From: CAVTOA01 sp963736285
GTDB lineage: Bacteria > Actinomycetota > Actinomycetes > Mycobacteriales > QHCE01
DNA: 64,000 nucleotides
NCBI GenBank assembly: GCA_963736285.1
Contig: CAVTOA010000003.1
Location: 434,001-498,000, forward strand
Reading direction: 5' to 3'
Shown here: one piece after another, positions 7,997 through 16,858 of the stretch
Numbering within the stretch: position 1 is the stretch's first letter
Layout of the letters: the number at the start of each line of letters is the position of its first letter
Position numbers and translations under genes: made by a program
The notes under the pieces: generated by a model
Databases searched by the model: none
The model's input: the letters and a program-made list of their open reading frames with translations, nothing else
What the model was told of the DNA's origin: nothing

Positions 7997-9261
7997 TGTC
8001 ACGCAACGTCAACGGTGAGGGCAGTATCCGTCGCCGCAAAGACGGCCGTTACGAAGGTCGCGTCTTTGTCCCCACAAGCGATCGACGCATTGAGCGTCGC
8101 AGCATCTACGGCAAGACATGGGAAGAGGTTCACGACTCCATCACCACGCTCAAGGCCGATATCCGCCGCGGTCTTAGGGTCTCAGCAACCAAACATAACC
8201 TCGGGACATACATGGTCCAGTGGCTTGAAGAAACAGCCAAGCCGCGAATACGCGTGAGTACATGGGCAGGATATGAGCAATTAATCCGGTGCTATATCGT
8301 GCCGCTCCTTGGGCGCAAAAAACTGGCCAAGCTCACCTCACCTGACATTCGCTTCTTCCTTTCCTCGCTTAAAACCGCCTGCCGCTGCTGCCTACTGGGA
8401 AAAGACGCTGCTCGGAAAAGGACAAGCGGCACCGCTCAATGTTGTGCCCTAAAGCCCGCACGCTGTTGTCACAGTTATCTCGGCGACGGAACGATCCGCT
8501 ACATTCATCGGGTCCTCCGGGTTGCATTGCAAGACGCGGTCATCGACGGAGTGCTGGCTTCTAATCCCGCTAAAGATCTGCGGCTAAAACTCAAGTACCG
8601 ACCCAAGTTCACGCCGCTAACCGTCGAAGAAGCCCACAAGTTACTCGCAGCAGCGCAACACGATCGGCTTTTTGCGTTGTATGCCGTTGTACTCGCCGTT
8701 GGCCTGCGCAAAGGCGAAGCGCTAGCACTGCGGTGGAAACGAGTCGATGTAGACCAGAGCACGCTGCACATCGTGGAGACCTTGCAACGAGTCAAAAATG
8801 CGCTTCAATTCGGCAACGTCAAGACTGATGGCTCAGCACGCAAGATCGCACTTCCGGATCAATGTGTGGACATTCTGCAACGGCACCGGAGCCACCAGCA
8901 GAAAGAAAAAGCAGCAGTCGGAGATACCTGGCCAGACACCGACTTGGTGTTCACGACCCCACGGGGCACACCGATTGATCCTCGCAATCTCAACCGCATG
9001 TTCAGCCAGCTCTGTGACGCCGCTGGCATTCGTCACATCCGCTTTCATGACCTACGACATTCCTGTGCCACCCTGCTCTACAGCCAAGGAGTACCACTAG
9101 AAAACATTCAAGATGTGCTTGGTCACAGTTCACCAGCCATCACCAAGACGATCTATGTCGGCGACACCGTGGAAAGCCAACGTCTAGCCGTTAACAAGCT
9201 GGGCTTTCTGTTTGAAGAAAAGGCGCTGGGGTCAAATACTGGGGTCAACCGCGATGAATAG
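7996..9261 (+). CDS. int: tyrosine site-specific integrase of the AICE
   Basis: 421 residues. The catalytic set is complete: Arg238 (AVGLRKGEALAL), Lys276 (VKTDGSARK), His351/Arg354 (HDLRHSCATL), His377 (LGHSS) and Tyr387. The N-terminal arm-binding and core-binding domains (about 1-170) are present, with a Cys-rich insert (residues 129-158, nine Cys) seen in related actinomycete integrases that might bind metal. The gene ends 36 bases before the 3' end of an intact tRNA-Thr gene, the usual target, so this is the int-side junction of the element. Nothing suggests inactivation. Confidence 0.94.
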   Translation: MSRNVNGEGSIRRRKDGRYEGRVFVPTSDRRIERRSIYGKTWEEVHDSITTLKADIRRGLRVSATKHNLGTYMVQWLEETAKPRIRVSTWAGYEQLIRCYIVPLLGRKKLAKLTSPDIRFFLSSLKTACRCCLLGKDAARKRTSGTAQCCALKPARCCHSYLGDGTIRYIHRVLRVALQDAVIDGVLASNPAKDLRLKLKYRPKFTPLTVEEAHKLLAAAQHDRLFALYAVVLAVGLRKGEALALRWKRVDVDQSTLHIVETLQRVKNALQFGNVKTDGSARKIALPDQCVDILQRHRSHQQKEKAAVGDTWPDTDLVFTTPRGTPIDPRNLNRMFSQLCDAAGIRHIRFHDLRHSCATLLYSQGVPLENIQDVLGHSSPAITKTIYVGDTVESQRLAVNKLGFLFEEKALGSNTGVNRDE

Positions 9262-9297
9262 CCCACCACAGATTACGTTTTCGCAGCTAAAACGTGG

Positions 9298-9345
9298 AGC
9301 CGACGAGGGGACTCGAACCCCTAACCGCCCGATTACAAGTCGGGT
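9298..9345. other. candidate att site of the AICE (3' half of tRNA-Thr)
   Basis: AICEs with this integrase type recombine within the 3' half of a tRNA gene, from the anticodon loop to the end. The position next to int fits. I found no second copy of this segment elsewhere in the window, so the other junction probably lies left of base 1. The exact core is not defined. Confidence 0.55.
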
Positions 9346-9370
9346 GCGCTACCAATTGCGCCACGTCGGC
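9298..9370 (-). tRNA. tRNA-Thr (anticodon UGU)
   Basis: 73 bases on the minus strand. The acceptor stem GCCGACG pairs with CGTCGGC, the D arm is GGCGCAATTGGTAGCGC, the anticodon stem CCCGA/TCGGG holds the loop CTTGTAA with anticodon TGT, and the T arm has TTCGAGT. CCA is not encoded. Its 3' end faces the integrase, so the gene was rebuilt by integration rather than broken. Confidence 0.96.
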
Positions 9371-9452
9371 AATGAAGTAACCATAGTGTCCAAGCTCGCC
9401 TCGCTCGGGGCGCGGGCACTTAGCAATCGCTTCCGCCAGATAATATCTGCCG

Positions 9453-10568
9453 CTATTTTCGTGGTGCCGTGCTGCCCCGGATGACCAATTCGGTCGGGAG
9501 TACCTGGCGGGGATACACGTCGCTAGCGTGCACGTCTTGCTGCAACAGTTCCCACGCCGCCCGTCCCTTGTCTGAATGCGACTGGCTGATGGTAGTGAGT
9601 CCTAATTGCTCCGCGAGGGGAATGTCGTCGAAGCCGGTTACTGACAGCTGCGTCGGCAACTCCCGCCCCAATTGAGCCGCAGACTCGAGCGCACCGGCAG
9701 CCAATAGGTCCGTAGTACAGGCGATCGCCGTCATCCCCGGGTCAGCCACGAGCAACGTTCGCGCTGCTCGCCCGCCAGCCTCCACAGTGTGCTCCCAGCA
9801 TTCGGCAACCAGCATCGTCTCCCGGTCAGCGTTGAGCCCATCGGCGATCCCGTCCAAACGCAACCGCAGAACGTCGTAGCTTGCCGTTTGTTGACGTGCA
9901 AACGACACCAATCCGTCGCGGGGCTCTGCCCCAGTCCGGGTGCAGATGACACCCACTCGGGTGTGCCCCAGCTCGGCCAAGTGGCGACCGATACTTGCGG
10001 CTGCCGCATAGTCGTCGATGCCCACCCACGCCGTGCCGGGATGCTCGACTGGTTCATCAACGATGACTGTCGAAACCGGACGTGCTCTTGCAGCCAGCAG
10101 CTGGGCATCGTCCCGGGGAAGTGAATACGCGACGAACCCATCTACCGGCGCGTGTGCCGCCAAAGCGGTGTCGACGTTCGCTCCTGGAAAAGCTGGCACC
10201 AGCAACAGGCCTGTCCGGGCATCTTCACACGCAGATGCCAACCCTGCCAGGAATTTCACTGCCGCTGGATCCCGGAAGGCATACGACAACGCTTCGGTGA
10301 AAAGAAGCCCGATCGCCCCCGCGTGTCGAGTGCGCAGCGAACGAGCCAACGGATCTGGGCCCGGATACCCCAAGCGCTTGGCCGCGGCAAGCACTCGCTC
10401 CCGCAATTCTGGCGATAGCTGATCAGGTCGGTTATACGCGTTAGAGACAGTAGTGCGAGAAACGCCCAGCTCAGCGGCGAGCGAGGCAAGGGTGGCCGGC
10501 CGACGGCGGCGTGGTGGGGGCGTTTGCGAGAAAGTCGGGGGATGTCCTTCTCGTCGATGATCAGCCAT
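9453..10568 (-). CDS. LacI-family transcription regulator
   Basis: 371 residues. The N-terminal LacI helix-turn-helix is clear (about 24-75: TLASLAAELGVSRTTVSNAY, then a hinge with RLGYPGPDPLARSLR). The periplasmic-binding-like sensor domain follows (80-360). The D-x-x-A segment and the C-terminal SVTGFDDIPLAEQLGLTTI are typical. The ligand is unknown, but the gene lies immediately downstream of a sialidase-like gene on the same strand, so a glycan-derived signal is a reasonable guess. About 25 residues before the HTH are Pro/Arg-rich, suggesting the true start may be internal. Confidence 0.92.
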   Translation of the reverse strand: MADHRREGHPPTFSQTPPPRRRRPATLASLAAELGVSRTTVSNAYNRPDQLSPELRERVLAAAKRLGYPGPDPLARSLRTRHAGAIGLLFTEALSYAFRDPAAVKFLAGLASACEDARTGLLLVPAFPGANVDTALAAHAPVDGFVAYSLPRDDAQLLAARARPVSTVIVDEPVEHPGTAWVGIDDYAAAASIGRHLAELGHTRVGVICTRTGAEPRDGLVSFARQQTASYDVLRLRLDGIADGLNADRETMLVAECWEHTVEAGGRAARTLLVADPGMTAIACTTDLLAAGALESAAQLGRELPTQLSVTGFDDIPLAEQLGLTTISQSHSDKGRAAWELLQQDVHASDVYPRQVLPTELVIRGSTAPRK

Positions 10569-10610
10569 GGCCGGACCCTAGCCGACCAACGTCGTAGTCA
10601 CGAGACGAGG

Positions 10611-11741
10611 CTAACTAATGAATGTGGCGTACACACCAGCCCAGTCATTTGGGTCACCGGCCGGATTCTCTAGAGAATAGATCAGGCATGTGCGATGCGC
10701 ATCCACCGTGGCAAAACCCGCATACAGCATGCGGCGAGCGGACCCTCCGGTCACATCAAAGCCCTCCGACCAAGTCGTGAGGTCCGAACTCACGGCATAT
10801 CTAAATGGAGACCCCGACAGCCGGAGATCGCGGTAGGCAAGTGTGTATCGACCATCAGGCAGCTTTCCTAGCGTGGGCATCCCGGAAGTACCACTGGTAA
10901 CTCGGCGTGGACGAGACCACGTTTTACCACCGTCACTGGAGTCGGCCAAAAAGGCACCCGTAGGCTCCTGGCTTCCTTGGGGTGCGTCGTAACGCAGGGC
11001 CAAACGCAGCTTATTGCCGTCGACGAGAAGCTGCGGCTCGTTCCACGGATGATTTACATCTTTGACCTCACTGCCCCAAGGGGACCAGTGAGCTCCATCA
11101 TCGGTAGAACGACTAAAACGCACATACCATCCTTTATAGGACTGCGAATCGTCATTTCCGTATAGGGCCATGAGCAAGCTGCCATCGGGCATCAGCACTA
11201 TCGAAGCCGGATATGACTGTCCAGAAAAACCAGCATCAACTGGCTGGAGCGCATCCCAATTTTTCCCGTCATCGTGGGAACGAAGAGCGTATGAGCGAAA
11301 GTCCCTCGCAGAGGTCGGCGACTGCACCCGATACCGGACGACGCCTACCACCAACGTGCCTCCCCGAGTCGCTACTATCCCTGCGGGGTTGATCGTGTAG
11401 TTGGCATTTGTTTCCGTCGCGATTGCATATGGAGAATTCCAGCCGCATCGTTGCTCAGGATCGCTCATTTCTGCGAACGCGATGTGCCCACCAGCGGCCT
11501 GATGCCCCGCCGCGTCACGCCAGACCGCATATGTGTGGCCACTAGCCGAATGAGCAATTGAAGGAAAGGAGGCATATTCTCCGGTTCCTTCGCCTGACTG
11601 CAAAACGCAGCTATTCGGCGAGTCTTCTGTCGACGGAGCTCCTAAAGCCCGTCGCTTCCCAGTAGAGACCGAAGACGCGACGAGATTGGCTGAATCCCAC
11701 CGCTCATGAAAGATCGTTGCAACTATCACCAATGCAGCCAA
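10611..11741 (-). CDS. secreted BNR/Asp-box sialidase-like protein, start disrupted
   Basis: 376 residues from a TTG. Asp-boxes typical of six-bladed sialidase propellers are visible: SHDDGKNW, STDDGAHW and SSDGGKTW, with late R-Y-D/Y-R-D segments. An N-terminal hydrophobic stretch (LAALVIVATIF) suggests export. The TTG has no ribosome site. The same frame continues upstream to a GTG at 11807 with AGGAG before it, and codes a short basic stretch typical of a signal-peptide start, but a TAA at 11760-11762 interrupts it. So the gene may be silenced by one nonsense change or have a sequence error. Substrate (sialic acid or another glycan) is not certain. Confidence 0.75.
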   Translation of the reverse strand: MAALVIVATIFHERWDSANLVASSVSTGKRRALGAPSTEDSPNSCVLQSGEGTGEYASFPSIAHSASGHTYAVWRDAAGHQAAGGHIAFAEMSDPEQRCGWNSPYAIATETNANYTINPAGIVATRGGTLVVGVVRYRVQSPTSARDFRSYALRSHDDGKNWDALQPVDAGFSGQSYPASIVLMPDGSLLMALYGNDDSQSYKGWYVRFSRSTDDGAHWSPWGSEVKDVNHPWNEPQLLVDGNKLRLALRYDAPQGSQEPTGAFLADSSDGGKTWSRPRRVTSGTSGMPTLGKLPDGRYTLAYRDLRLSGSPFRYAVSSDLTTWSEGFDVTGGSARRMLYAGFATVDAHRTCLIYSLENPAGDPNDWAGVYATFIS

Positions 11742-11920
11742 CGTGAGGGTAGTCGCCGCTTAGCAGGAAAATGCTTGTCGGCAGGTTCGTTTTTCTCCGA
11801 TGCGCACCTCTGCCGCTCCTGATAAAAGGCACTAGTGATTCACTCCACTCTCAGGAGAAATACGACTGAGAATGTCGACACGTTAAACGAGAATCTACTC
11901 ATAGTGCAATGGACCGCGAG

Positions 11921-12898
11921 TTATCTGGAGCGGCGCTGCCTGGTCACTTCGGCCAAGGTTACTGCTGCGGCCACTGAAGCATTGAGCGACTCAAAACATC
12001 CCGCCATTGGGATGCTGATCCGGGCATCGCACGTCTCGCCAACCAAACGCGACAAACCCCTCCCTTCAGAACCCACGACAATTACCAATGGCTCACCAGC
12101 ATCGGCAAACTCATCGAGGTTAGTATCGGCGTCCGCATCCAATCCCACAACCAGCAACCCCCGTTGTTGACATTCCTTCAAGGAACGCACCAGGTTGGTC
12201 ACCCGGGCTACTGGAACCCTGGCCGCAGCACCCGCCGAGGTTCGCCATGCCGTGGCGCTAATGCCCGCAGCGCGCCGTTCAGGAATCACCACACCGTGAG
12301 AGCCGAACGCGACCGTGGATCGGACAATAGCGCCGAGGTTCCGGGGATCTGTCACGCCATCCACAGCCACTACAAGCCCTGGATCTCCTGCCGGGATGGC
12401 GTTAAAGACGTCGTCTAGCGACGCATAGCGGTACGGCGGAACCTTGAGCGCCAAGCCCTGATGCAGTACGCCACCGGTCATTCGATCCAGCTCGTGCCGA
12501 CTGACCTCCATGATGGGCAGGCCACGATCGCCGGCCGTTCTGATCGACTCTGTGATCCGCTCATCAATGTCGATACCCAGCGCGACATAGAGCGCTTCAG
12601 CTGGAATTTCTGCTCGCAGAGCCTCGACAACTGGATTGCGCCCCACAAGTAACTCAGGTGAGTCTTTTGTTCCGGGCCCCCGCCGTCCCGGGGCGACCCT
12701 GGGCTTCGATTGCTGCTCAGCTGTCTTTCGCGCTGCGGCGTTTGCCCGGCGAGCGGCAGGATGACCCGTACGCTTTTCTGCAGGCGGCGTCGGGCCTTTC
12801 CCGCTGAGGCCCCGCCGGCGCTGTCCGCCGGAGCCCACCACTGCGCCCTTCTTGGTGCCTTCGTTGCGACGGTTGCGGCGTTGTGAATTACCTGCCAT
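11921..12898 (-). CDS. rlmB: 23S rRNA (guanosine-2'-O)-methyltransferase RlmB (TrmH/SpoU family)
   Basis: 325 residues from the ATG at 12898, supported by GGAGG eight bases upstream and by the family start MAGNSQRRN. A basic linker (10-85) leads to the substrate-binding domain (LLVGRNPVVEAL near 90). The SPOUT methyltransferase knot follows, with DPRNLGAIVRS, V-I-V-V-G-S-E-G-R-G-L-S and SIPMAGCFESLNASVA at the C-terminus. It should methylate G2251 of 23S rRNA. The reading frame is open for a further 140 codons upstream, through the end of cysS, with no stop codon between the two genes. Confidence 0.92.
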   Translation of the reverse strand: MAGNSQRRNRRNEGTKKGAVVGSGGQRRRGLSGKGPTPPAEKRTGHPAARRANAAARKTAEQQSKPRVAPGRRGPGTKDSPELLVGRNPVVEALRAEIPAEALYVALGIDIDERITESIRTAGDRGLPIMEVSRHELDRMTGGVLHQGLALKVPPYRYASLDDVFNAIPAGDPGLVVAVDGVTDPRNLGAIVRSTVAFGSHGVVIPERRAAGISATAWRTSAGAAARVPVARVTNLVRSLKECQQRGLLVVGLDADADTNLDEFADAGEPLVIVVGSEGRGLSRLVGETCDARISIPMAGCFESLNASVAAAVTLAEVTRQRRSR

Positions 12899-12964
12899 TG
12901 AAAGAGCCTCCAGGGCCTGAAGTGTCTGCGTCGTTATGACGTCGGTACTGACCGATTGCTCTGC

Positions 12965-14379
12965 CAAGCTCCAACGCGGGCCGCTCGGAGTGTCCTCTAT
13001 GACAACTCCCGCACGATTAAGCTGATCCCGCACCGCATCAGCGGCATCGTAGTCCCTACGGTCGCGTGCTGCTCGACGCTGCTGGAGCGCAACGCTCACT
13101 AAAGAGTCCACCACCCCGCGCGAATCGGTTGATTCACGGCGATTGTCTGTCCATTGAGGACTCAAAGGATTAAGTCCTAGGACATCCAACATCGCGAGAA
13201 CGGCAGTCAACGCGGTACGGATAGTCGCATCGTCGCCGTTCGCGAGAGCTTGATTGCCATGACGCAGTGTCTCATGCAGCATTGCCACGGCCTTGGGCGT
13301 ACCGAGATCATCGTCCATCGCATTGACAAAAGGGCCGGGAGCTGCTTTGTGTCTGCCATGCCGCTCGCAAACCCTGTAGGCTTACCGACTCGCTCTACTG
13401 CTCGAGCGACGAAATTTTCTAGGCGTTTGTACGCGTCCGCTGCCTCAAGTAAAGATTCTTTGCTGTAGTCGATAACAGATCGGTAGTGCGGCACGGCAAG
13501 GTAGTAACGCGCTTCCACGGGTCGAACGGTGGCGAAGATTGCCGACAGTGACAGCACATTTCCGACTGATTTGCTCATCTTTTCGCCATTGAAGTTCACC
13601 AATGCATGGTGAACCCAGTATCTAGCGAAGGGACGACCCGCCGCGCGTGACTGGGCAATCTCGTTTTCATGGTGGGGGAAAATGAGATCTACTCCACCAC
13701 CGTGAATGTCGAACTCGTCACCTAGATACTTGCCAGCCATCGCTGAACATTCCAGATGCCACCCAGGCCTGCCCGCACCCCAAGGACTGCTCCAAGCGGC
13801 CGTTGTTGGCTCGTGTGGCTTATGTGCTTTCCACAATGCGAAGTCGTAAGGACCGCGCTTAGAACCAATCTCGCTGTCTTCGGAAGGGCGCATATTCTCG
13901 ATGTTCTGCCGAGAAAGCTGACCGTACTCGGCAAAAGAGGGAACATCGAAGTACACATCGCCATTGGCCGCATAGGCATGGCCTTTTTCGATGAGCTGTT
14001 CCATGAGTTCGTTCATCTCGGGCATGTGACCAGTAGCGCGTGGTGCATATGTGGGCGCTAGACAACCCAACGCTTCGTAGGCCGCTTCGAATGCTCGCTC
14101 ATGTGCGTACCCGAGTGCCCACCAGGCGGTGTTTTGCTCGGCCGCCTTGCTGAGGACTTTGTCGTCAATATCGGTTACATTGCGCACAAAGGTGACATGC
14201 TGACCGCGGGATTGCAGCCAACGTCGAAGAATGTCGTAGCTCACACCGGATCGCATGTGGCCAAGATGAGGCTCCGACTGCACGGTGGCACCACAAAGGT
14301 AGATCCCGACTTCGCCAGGTGTCTTCGGCGTGAAATCGCGGACGGTCCGCGACATGGTGTCGTACAACTTGAGCGTCAT
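12965..14379 (-). pseudogene. cysS: cysteinyl-tRNA synthetase, frameshifted
   Basis: Charges tRNA-Cys. From the ATG at 14379 the protein reads normally through the HIGH-like site (CGATVQSEPHLGHMRS), the zinc ligands (GWHLECSAM, HHENE) and KMSKS. Near 13335-13350 the frame changes: the remainder, starting FVNAMDDDLGTP and ending near GPRWSL, continues in another frame. That second frame has no stop before rlmB, so cysS would read into RlmB. Homology covers the whole family length. Because the enzyme is normally essential and no other copy is visible, one indel (sequence error) near 13340 and perhaps a second near 12960 is the simplest account. Confidence 0.85.
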
Positions 14380-14495
14380 AGCGCCCGAGTCTATCGAGCG
14401 ACACTGTGCCGTTCGTTTCTGTGCGTGACCTGTGGACAAACCTCCGCCTGTGGACAGGCTGCGAATACCGCCCGGGGTACGAGGAAGATAGGAAC

Positions 14496-15245
14496 ATGAC
14501 TATCTCCCCCGGCTGGTATCCGGACCCCGTTAATCCGGAGACAACCCGCTATTGGGACGGCGAGCAATGGGTGGCGCCACAAACCGCGCCTTCGCCGGAC
14601 GAGGCGGAACATGCCTCAACCACCGCTATCGCCTCGAGCCCCAGCGAAGAGTCAGCATCCACCGTCTCGAATAGTGGCGGGGCAGGATTGGCAATCGCAA
14701 GTCTGAGCGCCCGAAGCGCAGCACGCCTTATAGATTTCAGTGTTCTGCTGTGGCTGAATATCGTGGTTAATGGTTGGTTCATCGTGCAATACCTCGACGA
14801 GGTGATGCCCAGCCTGTCGCGAGCATTGCGCGAGTATCAACAGGACGGTCAATACGCCACGATTCACGTTTCCGGTAGAGCGGGCAGACTGGCCCTCATT
14901 ATCTCGATTATTGCGGTCGCACTCTGGCTCGCTTACGAGGTGCCGGCGGTAATCAACAATGGTCAGACGCTAGGCAAGCGTCTGGTCGGGCTCAAGATAA
15001 CCGGCGCGCGCGGGGAGCACCCTAGAGCCGGACAAGCATTTATTCGCTGGTGTGTGTTTGGGATTCCATTACTATTCTCGTTGGTCATTTGGGCGGTTTT
15101 TGCAATTTTTGACGCTGGCTGGAGTGTGCCCGACCGAAAAAATCGGCGATCCCTTCACGATCGAGTAGCCCATACCCTTGTACTTCGAATCAACCAGTCG
15201 TCCCCCATCGAAAGACCACATAGTCATATTTCGTCACAGAGTTAA
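14496..15245 (+). CDS. RDD-family membrane protein with N-terminal DUF2510
   Basis: 249 residues. A DUF2510 domain opens it (GWYPDPVNPETTRYWDGEQW, residues 5-24). A Ser/Thr-rich linker (25-70) follows, then the RDD domain: Arg and Asp in the first membrane helix (SAARLIDFSVLLWLNIVV, about 77-95), a second helix near 132-155, the GQTLGKRLVGLKITG motif, and a third helix near 195-215. I chose ATG 14496 since DUF2510 starts there and GAGGAAGATAGG precedes it. It is divergent from cysS. Function of such proteins is not well defined; some have transport roles. Confidence 0.88.
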   Translation: MTISPGWYPDPVNPETTRYWDGEQWVAPQTAPSPDEAEHASTTAIASSPSEESASTVSNSGGAGLAIASLSARSAARLIDFSVLLWLNIVVNGWFIVQYLDEVMPSLSRALREYQQDGQYATIHVSGRAGRLALIISIIAVALWLAYEVPAVINNGQTLGKRLVGLKITGARGEHPRAGQAFIRWCVFGIPLLFSLVIWAVFAIFDAGWSVPDRKNRRSLHDRVAHTLVLRINQSSPIERPHSHISSQS

Positions 15246-15352
15246 AGGTCCAATATGGACTAGCTGCGCTCCAGCGCGACATGGGCTAGCTTCGATCGGA
15301 GGCGAACTTATTCCCACTACTTGAGACGGATAGCTGACAGCAAACATCGCGT

Positions 15353-15358
15353 TACAAT
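15353..15358 (+). promoter_or_regulatory. candidate -10 box of hisC
   Basis: TACAAT lies 12 bases before the hisC start, so transcription would begin about six bases before the ATG, giving a nearly leaderless message. No convincing -35 box is visible. Confidence 0.35.
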
Positions 15359-15370
15359 CCTGAGGGCACC

Positions 15371-16474
15371 ATGACAGTTCTGAAGCCACTAACCCGCCCC
15401 GACCTAAGCGCCATTCCCGCGTACAAACCTGGCCGCAACCCAGCAGACGTGGCCAACACCACGGGCACAGCGCACGGCGAGCCTGTCCCCATGGTCAAAC
15501 TGTCCAGCAACGAGCTTCCGTTTTCGCCATCCCCCGCCGTCCTAGAGGCGATTGCCCAGGTGGGCGCCAACCGTTACCCCGATATGACAGCGAAGGCGCT
15601 CCGACAGGCCCTCAGCCTCGAGCTCGACGTTCACCCAGAGCAGCTCGTCACCGGATGCGGATCTGTTGCGCTCTGCGAAAACCTGGCCATCGCAACGTGC
15701 AAACCAGAGGACGAGATCGCATTTGGTTGGCGCTCTTTTGAGGCCTATCCCATGATTGCGAGCAGGGTGGGGGCCCGCGCAATACGGGTGCCCAATACTG
15801 ATCAACACCGCATCGACCTTGCCGCGCTTGCCTCGGCGGTGACTCCAAAAACTCGCATGGTCTTCGTATGCAGCCCGAATAACCCCACCGGAACAACGGT
15901 AGACGCCATCCAGCTCGATGCGTTTTTGAACACGGTTCCCGAGGATGTCCTCGTGGTACTGGACGAGGCATATCGGGAGTTCTCGACCGACCCCGCGGCT
16001 ATAGACGGTGTCCAGGTTGCACAGAACCGACCGAACGTCGTGGTCTTGCGGACATTCTCGAAAGCATGGGGGCTCGCAGGGCTACGCGTTGGCTATGCCA
16101 TCGCTTCGGTCGACATCGCGCGGGTGCTCCGCACTGTCACTACCCCCTTTTCCACTAATGCTGTTGGGCAGGCAGCAGCCCTTGCCGCGCTTAACCAGCC
16201 TGAGGTGTTGCGAAAAAACGTTGCGACTATCGTGGCCGAACGCGAGCGTGTAACTGGCGCAATACAGCGGTTGTTGCCCAACGTTCCAACAAGCCAGGGT
16301 AATTTCGTCTGGCTTCCACTGGGAAGCTATAGCGACGCGTTCTGCGCCGCTGCGGAAACTCGCGGAGTGATTCTGCGCTCATTTGATGACGAGGGCGTAC
16401 GCGTCACTATAGGAACGTCCACCGAAAACAATGCATTTTTATCTGTGGCCGAAGAGTTGCTCACCGCCAAATAG
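15371..16474 (+). CDS. hisC: histidinol-phosphate/aromatic aminotransferase
   Basis: 367 residues, full length for this PLP enzyme family. The N-terminal LSSNELPFSPSPAVLEAI, the N-N-P-T-G-T turn (FVCSPNNPTGTTV), LDEAYREF, and the PLP lysine in TFSKAWGLAGLRVGYAI are all present, with R-V-T-I-G near the end. It converts imidazole-acetol phosphate to histidinol phosphate, or acts on aromatic amino acids (pat). The orphan position, away from other his genes, leaves both open. Confidence 0.9.
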   Translation: MTVLKPLTRPDLSAIPAYKPGRNPADVANTTGTAHGEPVPMVKLSSNELPFSPSPAVLEAIAQVGANRYPDMTAKALRQALSLELDVHPEQLVTGCGSVALCENLAIATCKPEDEIAFGWRSFEAYPMIASRVGARAIRVPNTDQHRIDLAALASAVTPKTRMVFVCSPNNPTGTTVDAIQLDAFLNTVPEDVLVVLDEAYREFSTDPAAIDGVQVAQNRPNVVVLRTFSKAWGLAGLRVGYAIASVDIARVLRTVTTPFSTNAVGQAAALAALNQPEVLRKNVATIVAERERVTGAIQRLLPNVPTSQGNFVWLPLGSYSDAFCAAAETRGVILRSFDDEGVRVTIGTSTENNAFLSVAEELLTAK

Positions 16475-16718
16475 TGGCCGACGGCGCAGAAACCTCAGGT
16501 GTCACAACGTGGAATCCACTTGAGATAGATTTCTTCGAATTAGCGATAAGTAGTTTCGCATAGCCATATGCTTCACGGCGTTAACTTATTTTCTCGATCA
16601 TGCGTAGCAAGCGGCACGGTTGCGCTCACTGCGGCAAACGCTCGGGCAAACACTGAAGTGCCCTGCCAATGTGGCTCCAGTCTCACTAAAGCTGCGACAT
16701 GAGCTAGGAGGAATTCCA

Positions 16719-16858
16719 GTGGACCGACCACAGTGGGCACCTGATGAAGTCGACTTAAGAACACCGAGTGCCGCAAGAATTTTCGACTATTTCCTCGGGG
16801 GTCTCACAACTTCGCCGTTGATCGTGAATTCGCTGAAAAGGTAATACAGACCAATTAG
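16719..16858 (+). pseudogene. remnant of a DUF574 SAM-dependent methyltransferase
   Basis: A GTG start behind AGGAGG opens a typical DUF574 N-terminus (WAPDEVDLRTPSAARIFDYF then LGG). At about 16800 the frame shifts by one base; the other frame then gives the expected SHNFAVDREFAEKVIQTN and stops at 16856-16858. The family is usually about 270 residues, so nearly all of the gene is gone. The tail overlaps the end of ispF. The 244 bases before it (16475-16718) hold no other recognisable gene. Confidence 0.75.

Noticed and set aside
13335..13350. Programmed frameshift in cysS
   Set aside because: No slippery heptamer with a stem-loop, and cysS is not known to use recoding. An indel is simpler.
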